From: Symmachiella dynata
GTDB taxonomy: Bacteria > Planctomycetota > Planctomycetia > Planctomycetales > Planctomycetaceae
DNA length: 64,000 nucleotides
Assembly: GCF_007747995.1 (NCBI RefSeq)
Contig: NZ_CP036276.1
Location: 1,479,001-1,543,000 of the forward strand
Direction of reading: 5' to 3'
Shown: piece by piece, positions 17,817 to 27,205 of the stretch
How positions within the stretch are numbered: the stretch's first letter is position 1
How the letters are laid out: every line of letters begins with the position of its first letter
Made by a program: the position numbers and the translations under genes
The notes under the pieces: generated by a model
The model's input: the letters and a program-made list of their open reading frames with translations, nothing else
Told to the model about the DNA's origin: nothing
Databases searched by the model: none

Positions 17817-20561
17817 TTACGACGAGCCCGGATTCGCGAGTGCTGCCAGTCGATCGATTGCTGAGGACTGAGAGTTCAATTCGCTGATGATGGTTTCCAT
17901 CCTGGCGTATTGCTCCACAAGACGAGCCCGCTTGTTTTCCAGTATTTCATTGAGCACGCCGATCCGTTCGTCGATGGACTGCAATGATGCGGTCAATGCT
18001 TCGTTTTGCAGCGATATCGCGCCAGTGAACGGGTCGGTGAATGCATCGACGGTGGTCTCTAGTCGGTCGGACAAACCGTTGTCGGTCGCAGTGAAGAACT
18101 CGCGGACGGCGGCGGGATTGTCGTCGAGTGCTGTTTTGAGCACTTCGTCATCTAGTTGGAGCTTGCCGCCGGAGGTGACAGTAATTCCCAAGTCTACGAG
18201 TGAGCGATACGGTCCGTTGAGGTTTCCGACCGGTTGTGTGACTTCGCTGTCTAAACGTCGCAGCAATCGCAGGACGATCCCTTCGCCTTGCAGGACGCCC
18301 CGTTCACCCGTATCGGGATCGAATTTGGTTAGGTCTGCGGCGGCATCGATGATTCGGTTGTACGAGTCGATGAAGGATTGCACAGAATTGATGATATTGT
18401 CTTGATCACGCTGCACCGTGACTGTGATCGGATCTTCGCTCACCTCTTTGATATCAATCAGGGCATTGATGCCGGTGTTGAATCGGTTGGTGCTGGATGT
18501 TGTGACAAATGCCGTGGCGGGGTTGGAACCGATGCGGAGCACTGCATCTTCAGCACGGGTTGTGATCGTCAATCCGAGGTCGAATCCCTCTGAGTCAAGA
18601 ATCAGCGCGCCCTCCGACCCCGACCGGGTGGAGTTGAGCACCAATCGTTTGGAGTTCAGCGTGCTACCGTCGTCGATAATGGCAGCGGTCAGCCCGGCGT
18701 TGGCGTTGTTGAGTTTTTCCGCAATGTCATCCAGCGTATCTTCGGCATCGATTTGGATCTCCGTCGTTAACCGGCTGGAGATCCGTTGCTGGCCCCCTTC
18801 GTTGGTATCCACCTCGCCCAACAGCCGGAGTCCCTGCGCCGCCTGGCCGCCGCCCAGGTCTTGGACAGTGAGTGTTTCAGCTCCCCCGGCGAGGTCGATC
18901 AGCTCGAAGCCGTCTCCTGTTTCGTTGAGTTGCGCTTGCACATTGATCGTCTCATTGGAATTGATCCGCTGCAGCACGTCGCCGATGTTTTTTACCGATG
19001 TCGAAAGGCTGATCGTCGCGGTGTTTCCCGCAGAGTCGGTGATCGTGAACGCACTGGTTTGTGGTGTTCCGCCCCCGGGAGCATAGCCATCGAGACTCGT
19101 GGCCGCGTTGACGTATTGCAAGTTGAGCGAACCGGACTCGACGGTGCTTTGCGCTGCATCGACGGCAATGCCAAGTTGCGTCGCCAGCGTCGAACCTCCC
19201 ACGTCGGCGATCGTTAAATTGCCCGACGGCGATGCCGTGGTATCGATGATGCGAATCCCGGTGCCCAATTCGTCGAACGTGGCTGTGAGATTCAATTTCG
19301 AGCCGGTGTCTTCGGCTTGATTGATGGCGTTGATCACATCGTTCAATGATGTGGCGGTGCTGAGGTCAACGACGGCGGTTTTTCCCGATTGGTCGGTCAG
19401 CGAAATCGACCCGAGTTGATCGAATCCCTGTCCGCCATTGAGATTTCGCAGCAGGACCGAGTCGAGTCCGCCGATGATGCGTTCGCCGCTGATGGTGTTT
19501 CCCACAGCGGCGACATCCAGTCCCAATTCATGCAGGACGTTGGCATCGTTGATTTCGGTCAGTTCAAAAGAACCCGCCCCGCCCCCGCCAGTCTGGTCGG
19601 TGAGGGTGAATTGACCGTTGTTCACTTCGGCCAGCACCTTGCCGGCGTTGTCTTCGTGGTCATTGATGGCATCGGCGATATCTTGCAGCGTCACTGCGTC
19701 GTCGAGGTCGACATCGAATTCCGTTGTGGGATCGTCGGTGAGACTGATCCGTAGTTCCGGGGCACCTTCAATCAGTCGCAGGCCGTTGCCGCCGTTGATC
19801 AAGTCGAGTGTATAGTCGCCCGGAATGGTGTTGATGTCGTCGCCGGTAATCGTGGTTCCCGCGGTTGTCTTGAGAAGCCCTAGGCCTTCGGCCGCATGAC
19901 CGCCATTGAGTTCCGCGACGGAAAAATCGGTTGCCGATTGACCGGACGTATCGACCAGAATAATCCCATCCCCTTCAGCACGGGCCTCGACGCTGATGGC
20001 GCTGTTTTCGTTGATCAAATCCAACACATCGGTGACCGACACGGCATCGCTGATATCAATATCGGCCGACGCGCCGCTGCCATCGGTGATACGAAATACG
20101 CCGCGGGCGACACCCTGGCCTTCATTCAGAATGTCCAGTGGGGTCGGAGTCGCCAATTTCCCACCCGAGGCGATGGTGATCACGCCTTCGCCGAGCGTCT
20201 GAGTATCGGTGTTGGCAAAACCCTTAGAATAGATTTGTTGTGTGGTGGCTTTGCGAATCGCCTCGAATTCATAGGTTCCGACAGGGGTGTCGGGACTGGG
20301 GGCTACGCTGAGGATCGCTGGATTGGAAACGGTCGTGGTCAGTTTGTCGAACGTCGTCTCTTTACCGAGTGTGGTGGCCGATCCGGTGAGTGAGAGCAGA
20401 TTTCCGGACAGGACGTTGAGTCCGCCACTTGTGGCGCCGTATTCTTCGGCACGACTCGCGAGCCGATCGATCGTACCGCGCTGGGCATTGATGAGCGCAT
20501 CAATGATTTCGCCTGTCGGCAAATTGCTCGCCAGTCCAACGCTGGTAGAAATTGTGCCCAT
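17817..20561 (-). CDS. fliD: Flagellar filament cap protein FliD, extended form
   Basis: FliD caps the growing flagellar filament and guides flagellin insertion. The protein has 914 residues against roughly 450-670 in most bacteria. The N-terminal part (GLASNLPTGEIIDALINAQR) and the C-terminal coiled coil (LEQYARMETIISELNSQSSA-like) are typical. The extra length comes from four or five tandem repeats of about 75-100 residues that look like flagellin hook-IN motifs: an I/F-x-I-T-D-x-x-G strand, a TATIxLS strand and an AIN/RIN helix. These probably form extra surface-exposed domains on the cap. fliS follows 75 bases downstream. Confidence 0.92.
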   Translation of the reverse strand: MGTISTSVGLASNLPTGEIIDALINAQRGTIDRLASRAEEYGATSGGLNVLSGNLLSLTGSATTLGKETTFDKLTTTVSNPAILSVAPSPDTPVGTYEFEAIRKATTQQIYSKGFANTDTQTLGEGVITIASGGKLATPTPLDILNEGQGVARGVFRITDGSGASADIDISDAVSVTDVLDLINENSAISVEARAEGDGIILVDTSGQSATDFSVAELNGGHAAEGLGLLKTTAGTTITGDDINTIPGDYTLDLINGGNGLRLIEGAPELRISLTDDPTTEFDVDLDDAVTLQDIADAINDHEDNAGKVLAEVNNGQFTLTDQTGGGGAGSFELTEINDANVLHELGLDVAAVGNTISGERIIGGLDSVLLRNLNGGQGFDQLGSISLTDQSGKTAVVDLSTATSLNDVINAINQAEDTGSKLNLTATFDELGTGIRIIDTTASPSGNLTIADVGGSTLATQLGIAVDAAQSTVESGSLNLQYVNAATSLDGYAPGGGTPQTSAFTITDSAGNTATISLSTSVKNIGDVLQRINSNETINVQAQLNETGDGFELIDLAGGAETLTVQDLGGGQAAQGLRLLGEVDTNEGGQQRISSRLTTEIQIDAEDTLDDIAEKLNNANAGLTAAIIDDGSTLNSKRLVLNSTRSGSEGALILDSEGFDLGLTITTRAEDAVLRIGSNPATAFVTTSSTNRFNTGINALIDIKEVSEDPITVTVQRDQDNIINSVQSFIDSYNRIIDAAADLTKFDPDTGERGVLQGEGIVLRLLRRLDSEVTQPVGNLNGPYRSLVDLGITVTSGGKLQLDDEVLKTALDDNPAAVREFFTATDNGLSDRLETTVDAFTDPFTGAISLQNEALTASLQSIDERIGVLNEILENKRARLVEQYARMETIISELNSQSSAIDRLAALANPGSS

Positions 20562-20662
20562 ATGCCGTTTCGTTTTCAGTAGGAGGTTTACCAGTTGGAG
20601 CGCCCGTTTATCACACCGCGCAGCACCAGCCCGACGGATTTTCTCCGTAGAGTATTTGAGAT

Positions 20663-20691
20663 CTATCGGCAGGCTGTTGTTGGGACTTGAG
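20663..20691 (-). promoter_or_regulatory. Possible flagellar (sigma-28 type) promoter upstream of fliD
   Basis: On the minus strand the sequence GCCGATAG (20663-20670) is close to the sigma-28 -10 element GCCGATAA. Upstream is TCAAGTCC, resembling TAAAGTTT, but with spacing one base longer than consensus. It is about 100 bases before the fliD start. Weak, based on motif match alone. Confidence 0.35.
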
Positions 20692-20782
20692 AAAAAAATG
20701 GGAATTCGGATGGATTGCCGGTATATTCTGAGAGAACAAATGGGCGTTCTTTCCAGGGACGCCCAATGACGTCACTGTCAGC

Positions 20783-21175
20783 ATGACTCAAATCCCTTTT
20801 CAAGCAGATTCGGAGCGCCGCACGATAGACGAAAAAACTACAAAACGCGTGGACTCGCTTTATCGAAACATAAAGCAGTTGCTGCCGTTGGGGTGTCTTG
20901 CTTATTTTGTCCCCGTTATCGGATTCATTTTATTGCCGATTCTCATTGGCTACACACGTCTCCGCTCTAATTTGAGAAAAGATTATGCGAAGGGATTGAT
21001 TCAAATTGAGGAACATGATTCCGTTTCACCTAAGCCAGGGGAACTGAGTCCGCAACAGAAATTAGAATTTCTGCTCCACGGAAATGCCCGCCTCTGGATT
21101 CCCACCTTTATCACCGTGCTCTTTTGGGGCTTGGTTCTAGCCTTGTTTGCGTATGAACTATTCTTCCGAGAGTAG
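20783..21175 (+). CDS. Small membrane protein
   Basis: A 130-residue protein with two or three membrane segments: one at about residues 33-58 (LLPLGCLAYFVPVIGFILLPILIGY), and one at 105-125 (WIPTFITVLFWGLVLALFAY). A charged loop of about 45 residues lies between. It has no recognised domain and no good ribosome site. It is transcribed away from fliD, and the AT-richer composition is notable relative to fliD. Confidence 0.65.
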   Translation: MTQIPFQADSERRTIDEKTTKRVDSLYRNIKQLLPLGCLAYFVPVIGFILLPILIGYTRLRSNLRKDYAKGLIQIEEHDSVSPKPGELSPQQKLEFLLHGNARLWIPTFITVLFWGLVLALFAYELFFRE

Positions 21176-21259
21176 CAGAATGAAGCCGACCACCGGACTT
21201 TTATCCACGCTTAGCCGCTCGCAGCGATTGGTGCCAATTCTGAGCTATTGGAGGCACCG

Positions 21260-21850
21260 ATGAACCACCTCGAACGTTTTTTACCTTCACGGTTTGAGAT
21301 ACTCGTTATCGTAGTGATCTGTGGAGGCCTATTCGCGCTGCTGTATCCCGCAGTTCAAATGCAACGCAATCCTAAAGGGCCTCACGGCTCGATGATTCCT
21401 CAGGAACCGCCCGATGAACGAAATCGAGTGTTTCATTCCTCCGGGGTGTCCATCGTGGCTCCGCTGAATTGGGATAAGATTCGAGATTATTCCTTCGGTT
21501 TCCCTTTTTTGTCCGTTGCAGCTAGGGGTGTTCCCGGTGCTCGGCTCAGGTCGTTTATTGAAATCCAATTAACAGACGCTCCCGGAGAAGATATCCAGAA
21601 CCGTTACCGGCCGCTGAGATTTCAAGGTTGGCCTGCGTACGAACGGATGCAAATCGACCGCGAAGATTCATTCGATGACCCGGCAAGCTCCAGTTACGAG
21701 CTGTACGTGAATCGCAACGACGAGTGGTGGTTAGTCCGATTTATCATTGCGGATGAAATGACAGAATTGCCGCCCGAGATCCGGCGATATCTCGACACAA
21801 TTCGTTTTCCAGAAGAGCAGTCCCGTTTACGGGACTTGTCACGCGAATAG
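21260..21850 (+). CDS. Membrane-anchored protein with pilin-like N-terminus
   Basis: The 196-residue product begins with a short basic segment and a membrane helix (FEILVIVVICGGLFALLYPAVQ) like the N-terminus of planctomycete pseudopilins, but without a clear GF(T)LxE prepilin cleavage site. The remaining domain looks globular (SGVSIVAPLNWDKIRDYSFG; DEWWLVRFIIADEM) and resembles PsbP- or DUF-type stress domains only vaguely. ATG 21260 is preferred over TTG 21248. It is close behind the small membrane protein gene on the same strand. Function unknown. Confidence 0.65.
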   Translation: MNHLERFLPSRFEILVIVVICGGLFALLYPAVQMQRNPKGPHGSMIPQEPPDERNRVFHSSGVSIVAPLNWDKIRDYSFGFPFLSVAARGVPGARLRSFIEIQLTDAPGEDIQNRYRPLRFQGWPAYERMQIDREDSFDDPASSSYELYVNRNDEWWLVRFIIADEMTELPPEIRRYLDTIRFPEEQSRLRDLSRE

Positions 21851-22295
21851 CGTATATTCGCCCCGTCGTTTACGGCGGGGTCACGTAGGAGAGAATGTTT
21901 CCGGATGGAGCCTCGTTGACGAGGCTTCTCGCTGGTTGGCTTGAGCCAGATAGCGGCTGTGGCTAAAGCCGCGACATCGAGAACCCCCGTGAAACGGGGG
22001 TGAATTTGACGGTGTGCCGAGCGCCTTCCCCGCCGTAAACGACGGGGCTAATACCGCTGCGCGGGGCGCCCGGTGAACCGGGCTTTGTGGTTCCTGTGGG
22101 GTTTGGGATTGTGATTCGGTTTATGGGGGTGCGTGTTGTGGGTTGTCCGTAGATTTTTCAACATCGCGCAGGACCGCTGGTGCAGGGGAGCTTTTTGCAA
22201 TGGGGGCTAGGTTCCCGGTTCGACGCTTGCCGCACGCGGCTGGGTTTTCTACCGTGGTTGCGTATCGTGGAATTCAACAACGGAGAGTCACACAT
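21851..22295. other. Gene gap with dense hairpins
   Basis: About 445 bases without a gene. The first 215 bases consist of nested and successive short palindromes, described in the repeat entry. The rest, before the aminotransferase gene, shows nothing clear except the GGAGAG ribosome site at 22282-22287. Confidence 0.55.
21860..22065. repeat. Cluster of nested hairpins
   Basis: A perfect 21-base inverted repeat (21860-21880 with 22028-22048, core CCCCGTCGTTTACGGCGGGG) encloses at least three further hairpins: AGCCTCG/CGAGGCT near 21909-21926, GCGGCT/AGCCGC near 21954-21972, and ACCCCCG/CGGGGGT at 21983-22001. One more (GCCCGG/CCGGGC) follows near 22048-22065. The loops share GTGAA- or GTTGA-like sequences. 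It could be stacked REP elements or a structured RNA. Confidence 0.6.
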
Positions 22296-23588
22296 ATGAC
22301 GGACATCTATCAACGCGGCGCTGCTGTCCTGCCGGGCGGGGTTTGTTCCAGTACGCGGTTTAATCAAGCATGGGGCAAGCCGGTCTATGCGACGCGGTCC
22401 AAAGGGGCGCGGTTTTGGGATGTTGAGGGGGGGGAGTTTCTCGATATGTCGATGAGCCACGGTGCTACGCTATTGGGGCATGCGCCGGAGTGTTTGCGAC
22501 GGGTGTTTGAACAAACCTGGGAGGCGGGTGTCCTGTGTAGCCTGGATACCGAACATCACATCGAACTGGCTGAGCGTCTGTGCGAAATCGTCCCCTGCGG
22601 CGAACGTGTTCGCTTTACCGGATCAGGGTCCGAAGCGACGTTGCATGCGTTGCGGCTGTGTCGTGCGGTGAGCGGGCGGGATAAGATCATTCGTTTTCGC
22701 GGGCATTTTCACGGGTATCACGAATTCACATTTATCGGCGGGCACCCGCCGGCGGGGCAATTGGAGGCGTCGCCGCCGTATCGTGAAAGCGCGGGCATTC
22801 CGGAGGCGATGGCGGAGTTGATCGTGCCGGTCGAATACAACAATCCCGCGGCGCTCGAAGCGGCGATTGCCGAGCATCGCGGCGATGTGGGGACGATCGT
22901 GATTGAACCGGTCGATTTCAATTGCGGCTGCATTCTACCCGAACCAGGATTTCTGGAATTAGCGCGGCGGTTGGCGGATGAGAATAACATGATTTTGTTT
23001 TTCGACGAGATCCAATCGTTTGCCAAAAAGAGTCCCGGCGGCGCGCAACAAGATTTTGGGGTGACGCCCGATATCTGCACGATCGGCAAATCGCTCGGCG
23101 CCGGCCTGCCGCTCTCGGCAATCGCAGGCAAAGCGGAGTTGATGGACCGTTATAAACCGATCGGCGATGTCGCCCACAGCGGGACATTCAATGCGCCGTT
23201 ACCGTCGATCTTAGCGGGGTTGGCGTTTGTGGAGACCGTAACCACGTCGGAGTTTTGGCAGCACATCAATACGCTAGGCGAACGGCTGTTTGCCGGTTTG
23301 GCGGAGATTTCACAGCGTAGCCCGGTGCCGGTGCGGTTCCAACATCACGGCAGCCGCTTCGGCATGATCTTCGGCACGCGGGAACCGGTCATCAACTACC
23401 GGCAAAGCCTCGTCCACGATCCGCAGACGATGCTGCAATTCTGCCGCGAAACGACAGAGCGTGGCGTCTACTTCCACGACTACGGCGGCGGCTCATGCCA
23501 TCACGGATTTAGCTTGGCGCACGACGCGGATGATATCGACCGCGTGCTGAACGTGGTAGACGACTCGTTGGCAGCGATGGGCAGCTAA
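22296..23588 (+). CDS. Class III PLP-dependent aminotransferase, glutamate-1-semialdehyde aminomutase-like
   Basis: A 430-residue PLP enzyme of the acetyl-ornithine/GSA aminotransferase group. Visible motifs are GSGSEATLHALRLCRA (PLP phosphate loop), FRGHFHGYHEF (GSA-aminomutase-like), the IVIEPVDFNCGC segment, FFDEIQSF with the Asp that binds the pyridine nitrogen, and the PLP lysine in TIGKSLGAGLPLSAIAGK. The true hemL normally has a GGG(M/L)P motif after the lysine; here GAGLP, so a role in another aminotransfer, for example amino sugar or amino acid metabolism, is as likely. ATG 22296 has a GGAGAG ribosome site; the frame extends to 22143. It stands alone. Confidence 0.85.
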   Translation: MTDIYQRGAAVLPGGVCSSTRFNQAWGKPVYATRSKGARFWDVEGGEFLDMSMSHGATLLGHAPECLRRVFEQTWEAGVLCSLDTEHHIELAERLCEIVPCGERVRFTGSGSEATLHALRLCRAVSGRDKIIRFRGHFHGYHEFTFIGGHPPAGQLEASPPYRESAGIPEAMAELIVPVEYNNPAALEAAIAEHRGDVGTIVIEPVDFNCGCILPEPGFLELARRLADENNMILFFDEIQSFAKKSPGGAQQDFGVTPDICTIGKSLGAGLPLSAIAGKAELMDRYKPIGDVAHSGTFNAPLPSILAGLAFVETVTTSEFWQHINTLGERLFAGLAEISQRSPVPVRFQHHGSRFGMIFGTREPVINYRQSLVHDPQTMLQFCRETTERGVYFHDYGGGSCHHGFSLAHDADDIDRVLNVVDDSLAAMGS

Positions 23589-23852
23589 TCCGCTTCAATT
23601 GAGCCAACACAAGAAAACGGGTAGCCGCGATTGCGCAGCAATCGGGGTTGGCATAGCCAACAAGAAGCTGCAATTAGAACGTTGAATAGATTTCCGAATC
23701 CGCCAATTACGCAGACCGTCAACTGCAGCGTCTCGTGCCGACAGCACACCGATTGCAAAACAATCGCTGCCACCCGTTACCCGAGGAAAGCCCTCTCGAG
23801 AATCACCGTGTTCCTCAAGCCTGTTCCCTCAAGCCTCAAGCCTCCCGCCCCC
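23589..23852. other. Gap between convergent genes
   Basis: About 265 bases between the aminotransferase stop and the dehydrogenase stop. No gene is seen. It contains copy 3 of the two-hairpin repeat. Confidence 0.5.
23620..23675 (-). repeat. Two-hairpin intergenic repeat, copy 3 (inverted orientation)
   Basis: Read on the minus strand, stem 1 is GTTGGC with GCCAAC (23647-23652/23656-23661) and stem 2 CGATTGC with GCAATCG (23628-23634/23638-23644). Stem 1 differs from copies 1 and 2 at two positions on both arms, so pairing is kept. Confidence 0.75.
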
Positions 23853-24851
23853 TTAAGACCATTTCCAAGTCTCACGAATATCCGCTTCATTCACAATTGC
23901 CGTGGGGGGCCAAGTCCCTTTGGACATGGCGACGATGTTGGCGGCGGCTTCGTCGGCCATGTCTCGCAATGATTTTTCATCCACGCCGCCGATGTGGGGC
24001 AGGGCGACGACGTTGTCGAGTTTGAGCAGCGGATTGTCGGCCGGGGTTGGTTCTTCCTCAAAAACATCCAACCCGGCGGCGGCGATGTGTCCCGATTCGA
24101 GAGCGGGGATCAAGTCCGCTTCAACAACCAGTCCACCACGGGCGGTGTTGACGAAAAAGACGCCCGGTTTCATTTTGGCGATCGTCTCTTTGTTGATCAG
24201 CCCGCGCGTTTCGTCGGTCAGGGGGGCATGGACGGAGATCACGTCGGAGCGTTTGAGCAGTTCGTCCAGGCTCACGATTTCGATGTTGTGCTCAGCATTG
24301 AATTCGGCATTGGGAAATTGTTCGGCAGCGATGACATTCATGCGAAACGCGCGAGCGCGGATCGCCATACTGCGGCCGATGCGTCCCAGGCCGATAATGC
24401 CCAGCGTCCGCTCGCGAACGTTCTGCATGATGTGCGGCTTCCACTGTCCGCTGCGCATTTCGCGATCCGTCTGTGTGACCGTGCGGGCAATATCCAGCAT
24501 CAGAGCAAAGGCATGCTCGGCAACGCATTCGTGGTTGGCGTTGGGGGTGATGGAGACCGCGATTTTACGTTCGGTGCAAGCCGGGACGTTCACTTGGTCG
24601 TAACCAACCCCGACGCGGGAGACGACACGCAAGTCGGGACAAGCTTCGAGCAACGACGGCGAATACAACTCTCCGCTGGCCAGCGTCGCACTGATGCCTT
24701 GGAACGCCGCAACCAAATCGGCCTCGGTAGTTTGCTGTGTGAATCCAGGCGATTCAGGATAGACGACCTCAAACCCGGCCGCTTCGAGCCGCTCGGAGTA
24801 GGGACCCGGTTTTTTGTACAACAACGGCGGCGAAATCATCACGCGGGGCAT
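23853..24851 (-). CDS. D-2-hydroxyacid dehydrogenase, phosphoglycerate dehydrogenase-like
   Basis: A 332-residue NAD-dependent dehydrogenase. Visible features are the substrate-domain segment RVVSRVGVGYDQVNVPAC, the GLGRIGRSMAIRARAF Rossmann motif, the catalytic Arg in NTARGGLVVEADLI, the Glu in LDVFEEEPTPADNPLLKLDN and His in ALPHIGG. The family oxidises 2-hydroxyacids such as 3-phosphoglycerate or glycerate. The frame opens upstream to 25271, but ATG 24851 gives the typical start (PRVMISPPLLYKKPG). It lacks the C-terminal ACT domain of the long SerA type. The next gene is divergent. The substrate is unknown. Confidence 0.9.
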   Translation of the reverse strand: MPRVMISPPLLYKKPGPYSERLEAAGFEVVYPESPGFTQQTTEADLVAAFQGISATLASGELYSPSLLEACPDLRVVSRVGVGYDQVNVPACTERKIAVSITPNANHECVAEHAFALMLDIARTVTQTDREMRSGQWKPHIMQNVRERTLGIIGLGRIGRSMAIRARAFRMNVIAAEQFPNAEFNAEHNIEIVSLDELLKRSDVISVHAPLTDETRGLINKETIAKMKPGVFFVNTARGGLVVEADLIPALESGHIAAAGLDVFEEEPTPADNPLLKLDNVVALPHIGGVDEKSLRDMADEAAANIVAMSKGTWPPTAIVNEADIRETWKWS

Positions 24852-25034
24852 GGGGAGAGTCCTCGGAAATCTTCTCGCTGTGGAAAACAATGATTGCAGA
24901 ATCCCGTTATAATCTGGGGATCGCACAGACGAAAGCCTACCGGCCAATTGGCGTTCGCCGATTCCCGGCCCCAACCGACGACTGGGCCGTCGCGCAGGGC
25001 GATCCATTTCGCAGCAAAGAGGGAGGCATTGACC

Positions 25035-26264
25035 ATGAACGTGCGAGAATTCCCGTTCCGACGCTGGATCCCCGTGCTGGTGGTCGGTGGGGTGTTGCTG
25101 CTCGTGATTGGGCTGTTGCTTCCGGCGGTCCAACGTGCGCGGACCCAAGCCAGGAAAACCCAATCGGTGAATCGTCTCAAGAACATCGGACTGGGCGTCC
25201 ACAATTGCTATAACGGGCGAGAAGTATTTCCTAGTGGTGGCGTGATTCGCGACGATGGCGTGGCGATGCACGGGTGGTTATCGGAGGTCTACCTCCGTAC
25301 GGTCCATGGTATATTTGAAGTGAATTTCCATCGTCCTTGGGATGATCTTGAAAACGACCCTTGGGTGCGGCAGCGGATTGATTGGTTTGAAAATCCCGCC
25401 ATCTCTCAACAGCTCTCGCACGACGGTTACGGACTGACGCATTACATGGGAAATCCCAATGTCTTCCACCGCAATAGCAGCGTGACATTCGAAGACCTGA
25501 CCGCTGGGCTGTCGCACACCTGGTTGGCGGGCGAGGTGACCGGCAACTTTCACCCGTGGGCGTATCCGTTCAATTGGCGAGCCTTAGGAGAGCGTCTCAA
25601 TGACGAGCCGAACGGCTTTGGCCGCCCGACAGAAGACGGGGCCTACTTCGTGTTAGCCGACGGAGGTGTGAAGTTCTTCGGAAATGCCATGGGTGAAGAA
25701 GTACTGCGAAATCTGGCAAATGCTCCGCCCATAGCGACGCCGGAGCAGACAGTGATTCCGACAACGCGCGTGGAATCTGAAACCTGCAACTGGAAGTACG
25801 AGGAAATCGATTTACAACCGGCTAGCGCAGACGGCGTGTCGTTTGCCAAGGTCTGGATCGATGGAGCCGGGACGCCGCAAACGGTTTCGCTTATATGCCG
25901 CACTGGAGATTGGAATTTAATCAGAGGGTCAGGATGTCGCCTAATGACCGAACAAGAATTCCAACGCCTTCACGACAAATACCCCGGCATCCGAAAACTG
26001 TACGGACTGCATGGGATTGACGATGCGTCTGCGCAGATGATTGCGCAGTTTGAGGATTTGGAATTTCTGGAGACTAAGAGAATTCAACTCTCGGCAACCG
26101 GATTGCAGGCTTTGCAAAAATTGTCGCAGCTAAAAATCATGCGCGTTCGAAGCTGGCATCGCACTGCCGGCGAAGAACTCAGAGCGGCGCTGCCCGATTG
26201 CGAAATCCGCGGTGCCGGACAACTCCCCGACGACGTGCAGCCTTTTGATTGGTTGAAATGGTGA
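25035..26264 (+). CDS. DUF1559-like pseudopilin with C-terminal leucine-rich segment
   Basis: The 409-residue product starts with a basic leader and a membrane helix (WIPVLVVGGVLLLVIGLLLPAVQRAR), followed by the DUF1559-type stretch (QSVNRLKNIGLGVHNCYN) common in planctomycete pseudopilins; the family often shows LLPAVQ.AREAAR. The centre contains the H-x-x-W-rich segment typical of the family (LADGGVKFFGNAMG). The last 110 residues resemble leucine-rich repeats (DDASAQMIAQFEDLEFLETKRI...LQALQKLSQLKIMRV). ATG 25035 follows a GGGAGG ribosome site. It is probably an exported, membrane-bound protein; its partner is unknown. Confidence 0.8.
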   Translation: MNVREFPFRRWIPVLVVGGVLLLVIGLLLPAVQRARTQARKTQSVNRLKNIGLGVHNCYNGREVFPSGGVIRDDGVAMHGWLSEVYLRTVHGIFEVNFHRPWDDLENDPWVRQRIDWFENPAISQQLSHDGYGLTHYMGNPNVFHRNSSVTFEDLTAGLSHTWLAGEVTGNFHPWAYPFNWRALGERLNDEPNGFGRPTEDGAYFVLADGGVKFFGNAMGEEVLRNLANAPPIATPEQTVIPTTRVESETCNWKYEEIDLQPASADGVSFAKVWIDGAGTPQTVSLICRTGDWNLIRGSGCRLMTEQEFQRLHDKYPGIRKLYGLHGIDDASAQMIAQFEDLEFLETKRIQLSATGLQALQKLSQLKIMRVRSWHRTAGEELRAALPDCEIRGAGQLPDDVQPFDWLKW

Positions 26265-26285
26265 GCGTAATGTGCTGAGCGGGGA

Positions 26286-27077
26286 TTATTGCTTTGTCCC
26301 ACACAGCGCCGCACGGGCTGTTGTGGTCGCATAGACAATCAGCATTTGTCCGCCGCCATAGGGGATCCAAACCGCCTCGCGCGAATACGGAAACGAACCG
26401 TGGAACATGCCCCAGGCCAGAATCAGATCACTGAGCAGAAACAGTGCGGCTCCGATGGTCAGGAGGGAGAAACGACGGTCTTGTACGGCCAGCGACATCG
26501 CCATACCGGCCGTGCAGGCGAGTAGCAGCGTATAAACCAGGGCGGGCCAGCGCAGCAATTGCAGGCGGTCGACTTCAGTGGGGTAGACGATGAAATACCA
26601 GCCCACCAGTCCGATCAATTGCCAGATCAGCAGGGCCTCCCATCTGGCCGCGCGGGATTTCAGGCCGGCCCGCTTGTGAGCGTCGAGGCAAGCGGCGATG
26701 TAGGCGGCATGTCCCAGTCCAAAAGCGGCGATGCCGCCTAACGCGGGGTTGGGTAGTTTGATGAGTGTTTGTAAGCGGCCCGCCATAAAAAAATCACCGA
26801 GGGCCCCCAGCGTCATACCAATGGCAATGAGCAGCAGGTACCGCGAAGCTGCCGTCGCCCGCCCCCGTAGGAAAAACAACCAGGCAGCGACCACGAGCAG
26901 AACAGAAGAACCGAGCCGCCCCCATTCGCTCCAGCCACTTGCGTCATCGAGCGGCAGATTTCCAGCAAGCAGCCCGCCGCACAACAGAGCCCCCCAAACC
27001 AACCAAACTACAAACGGCCCGCCATCGCCGACTTTACGGTGTGCGGAATGGGTCGGTTCTGGAATGTCGGCCACCAT
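26286..27077 (-). CDS. YhhN family membrane protein (lysoplasmalogenase-like)
   Basis: A 263-residue polytopic membrane protein with about eight helices. The family hallmark includes LGALGDFFMAGR (acidic residues in a helix) and LLSDLILAWGMFHGSF near the C-terminus; these Asp residues are conserved in the YhhN/TMEM86 lysoplasmalogenase family. The frame extends to 27503, but ATG 27077 is the first start that leaves a normal N-terminus. The 5' end lies just inside a region with tRNA-end remnants. A role in plasmalogen or ether-lipid turnover is inferred from the family; cls is nearby. Confidence 0.8.
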   Translation of the reverse strand: MVADIPEPTHSAHRKVGDGGPFVVWLVWGALLCGGLLAGNLPLDDASGWSEWGRLGSSVLLVVAAWLFFLRGRATAASRYLLLIAIGMTLGALGDFFMAGRLQTLIKLPNPALGGIAAFGLGHAAYIAACLDAHKRAGLKSRAARWEALLIWQLIGLVGWYFIVYPTEVDRLQLLRWPALVYTLLLACTAGMAMSLAVQDRRFSLLTIGAALFLLSDLILAWGMFHGSFPYSREAVWIPYGGGQMLIVYATTTARAALCGTKQ

Positions 27078-27205
27078 CGTTTTCCTTGGGTTGCCACATG
27101 AAGATGTGCTGTACGAACTTCGACAAATTACAGTGATCGCCGCTGTGTGGATAATAAAATACAGGGGGCGGTGTCGAATATCGGCGTAACTTTGATGATA
27201 CCCAT

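Noticed and set aside
22143-22295. N-terminal extension of the aminotransferase gene
   Set aside because: The in-frame extension has no family similarity and ATG 22296 has a good ribosome site.
22296-23588. Calling the gene hemL
   Set aside because: The loop after the PLP lysine lacks the usual hemL glycine motif; only a general class III aminotransferase call is safe.
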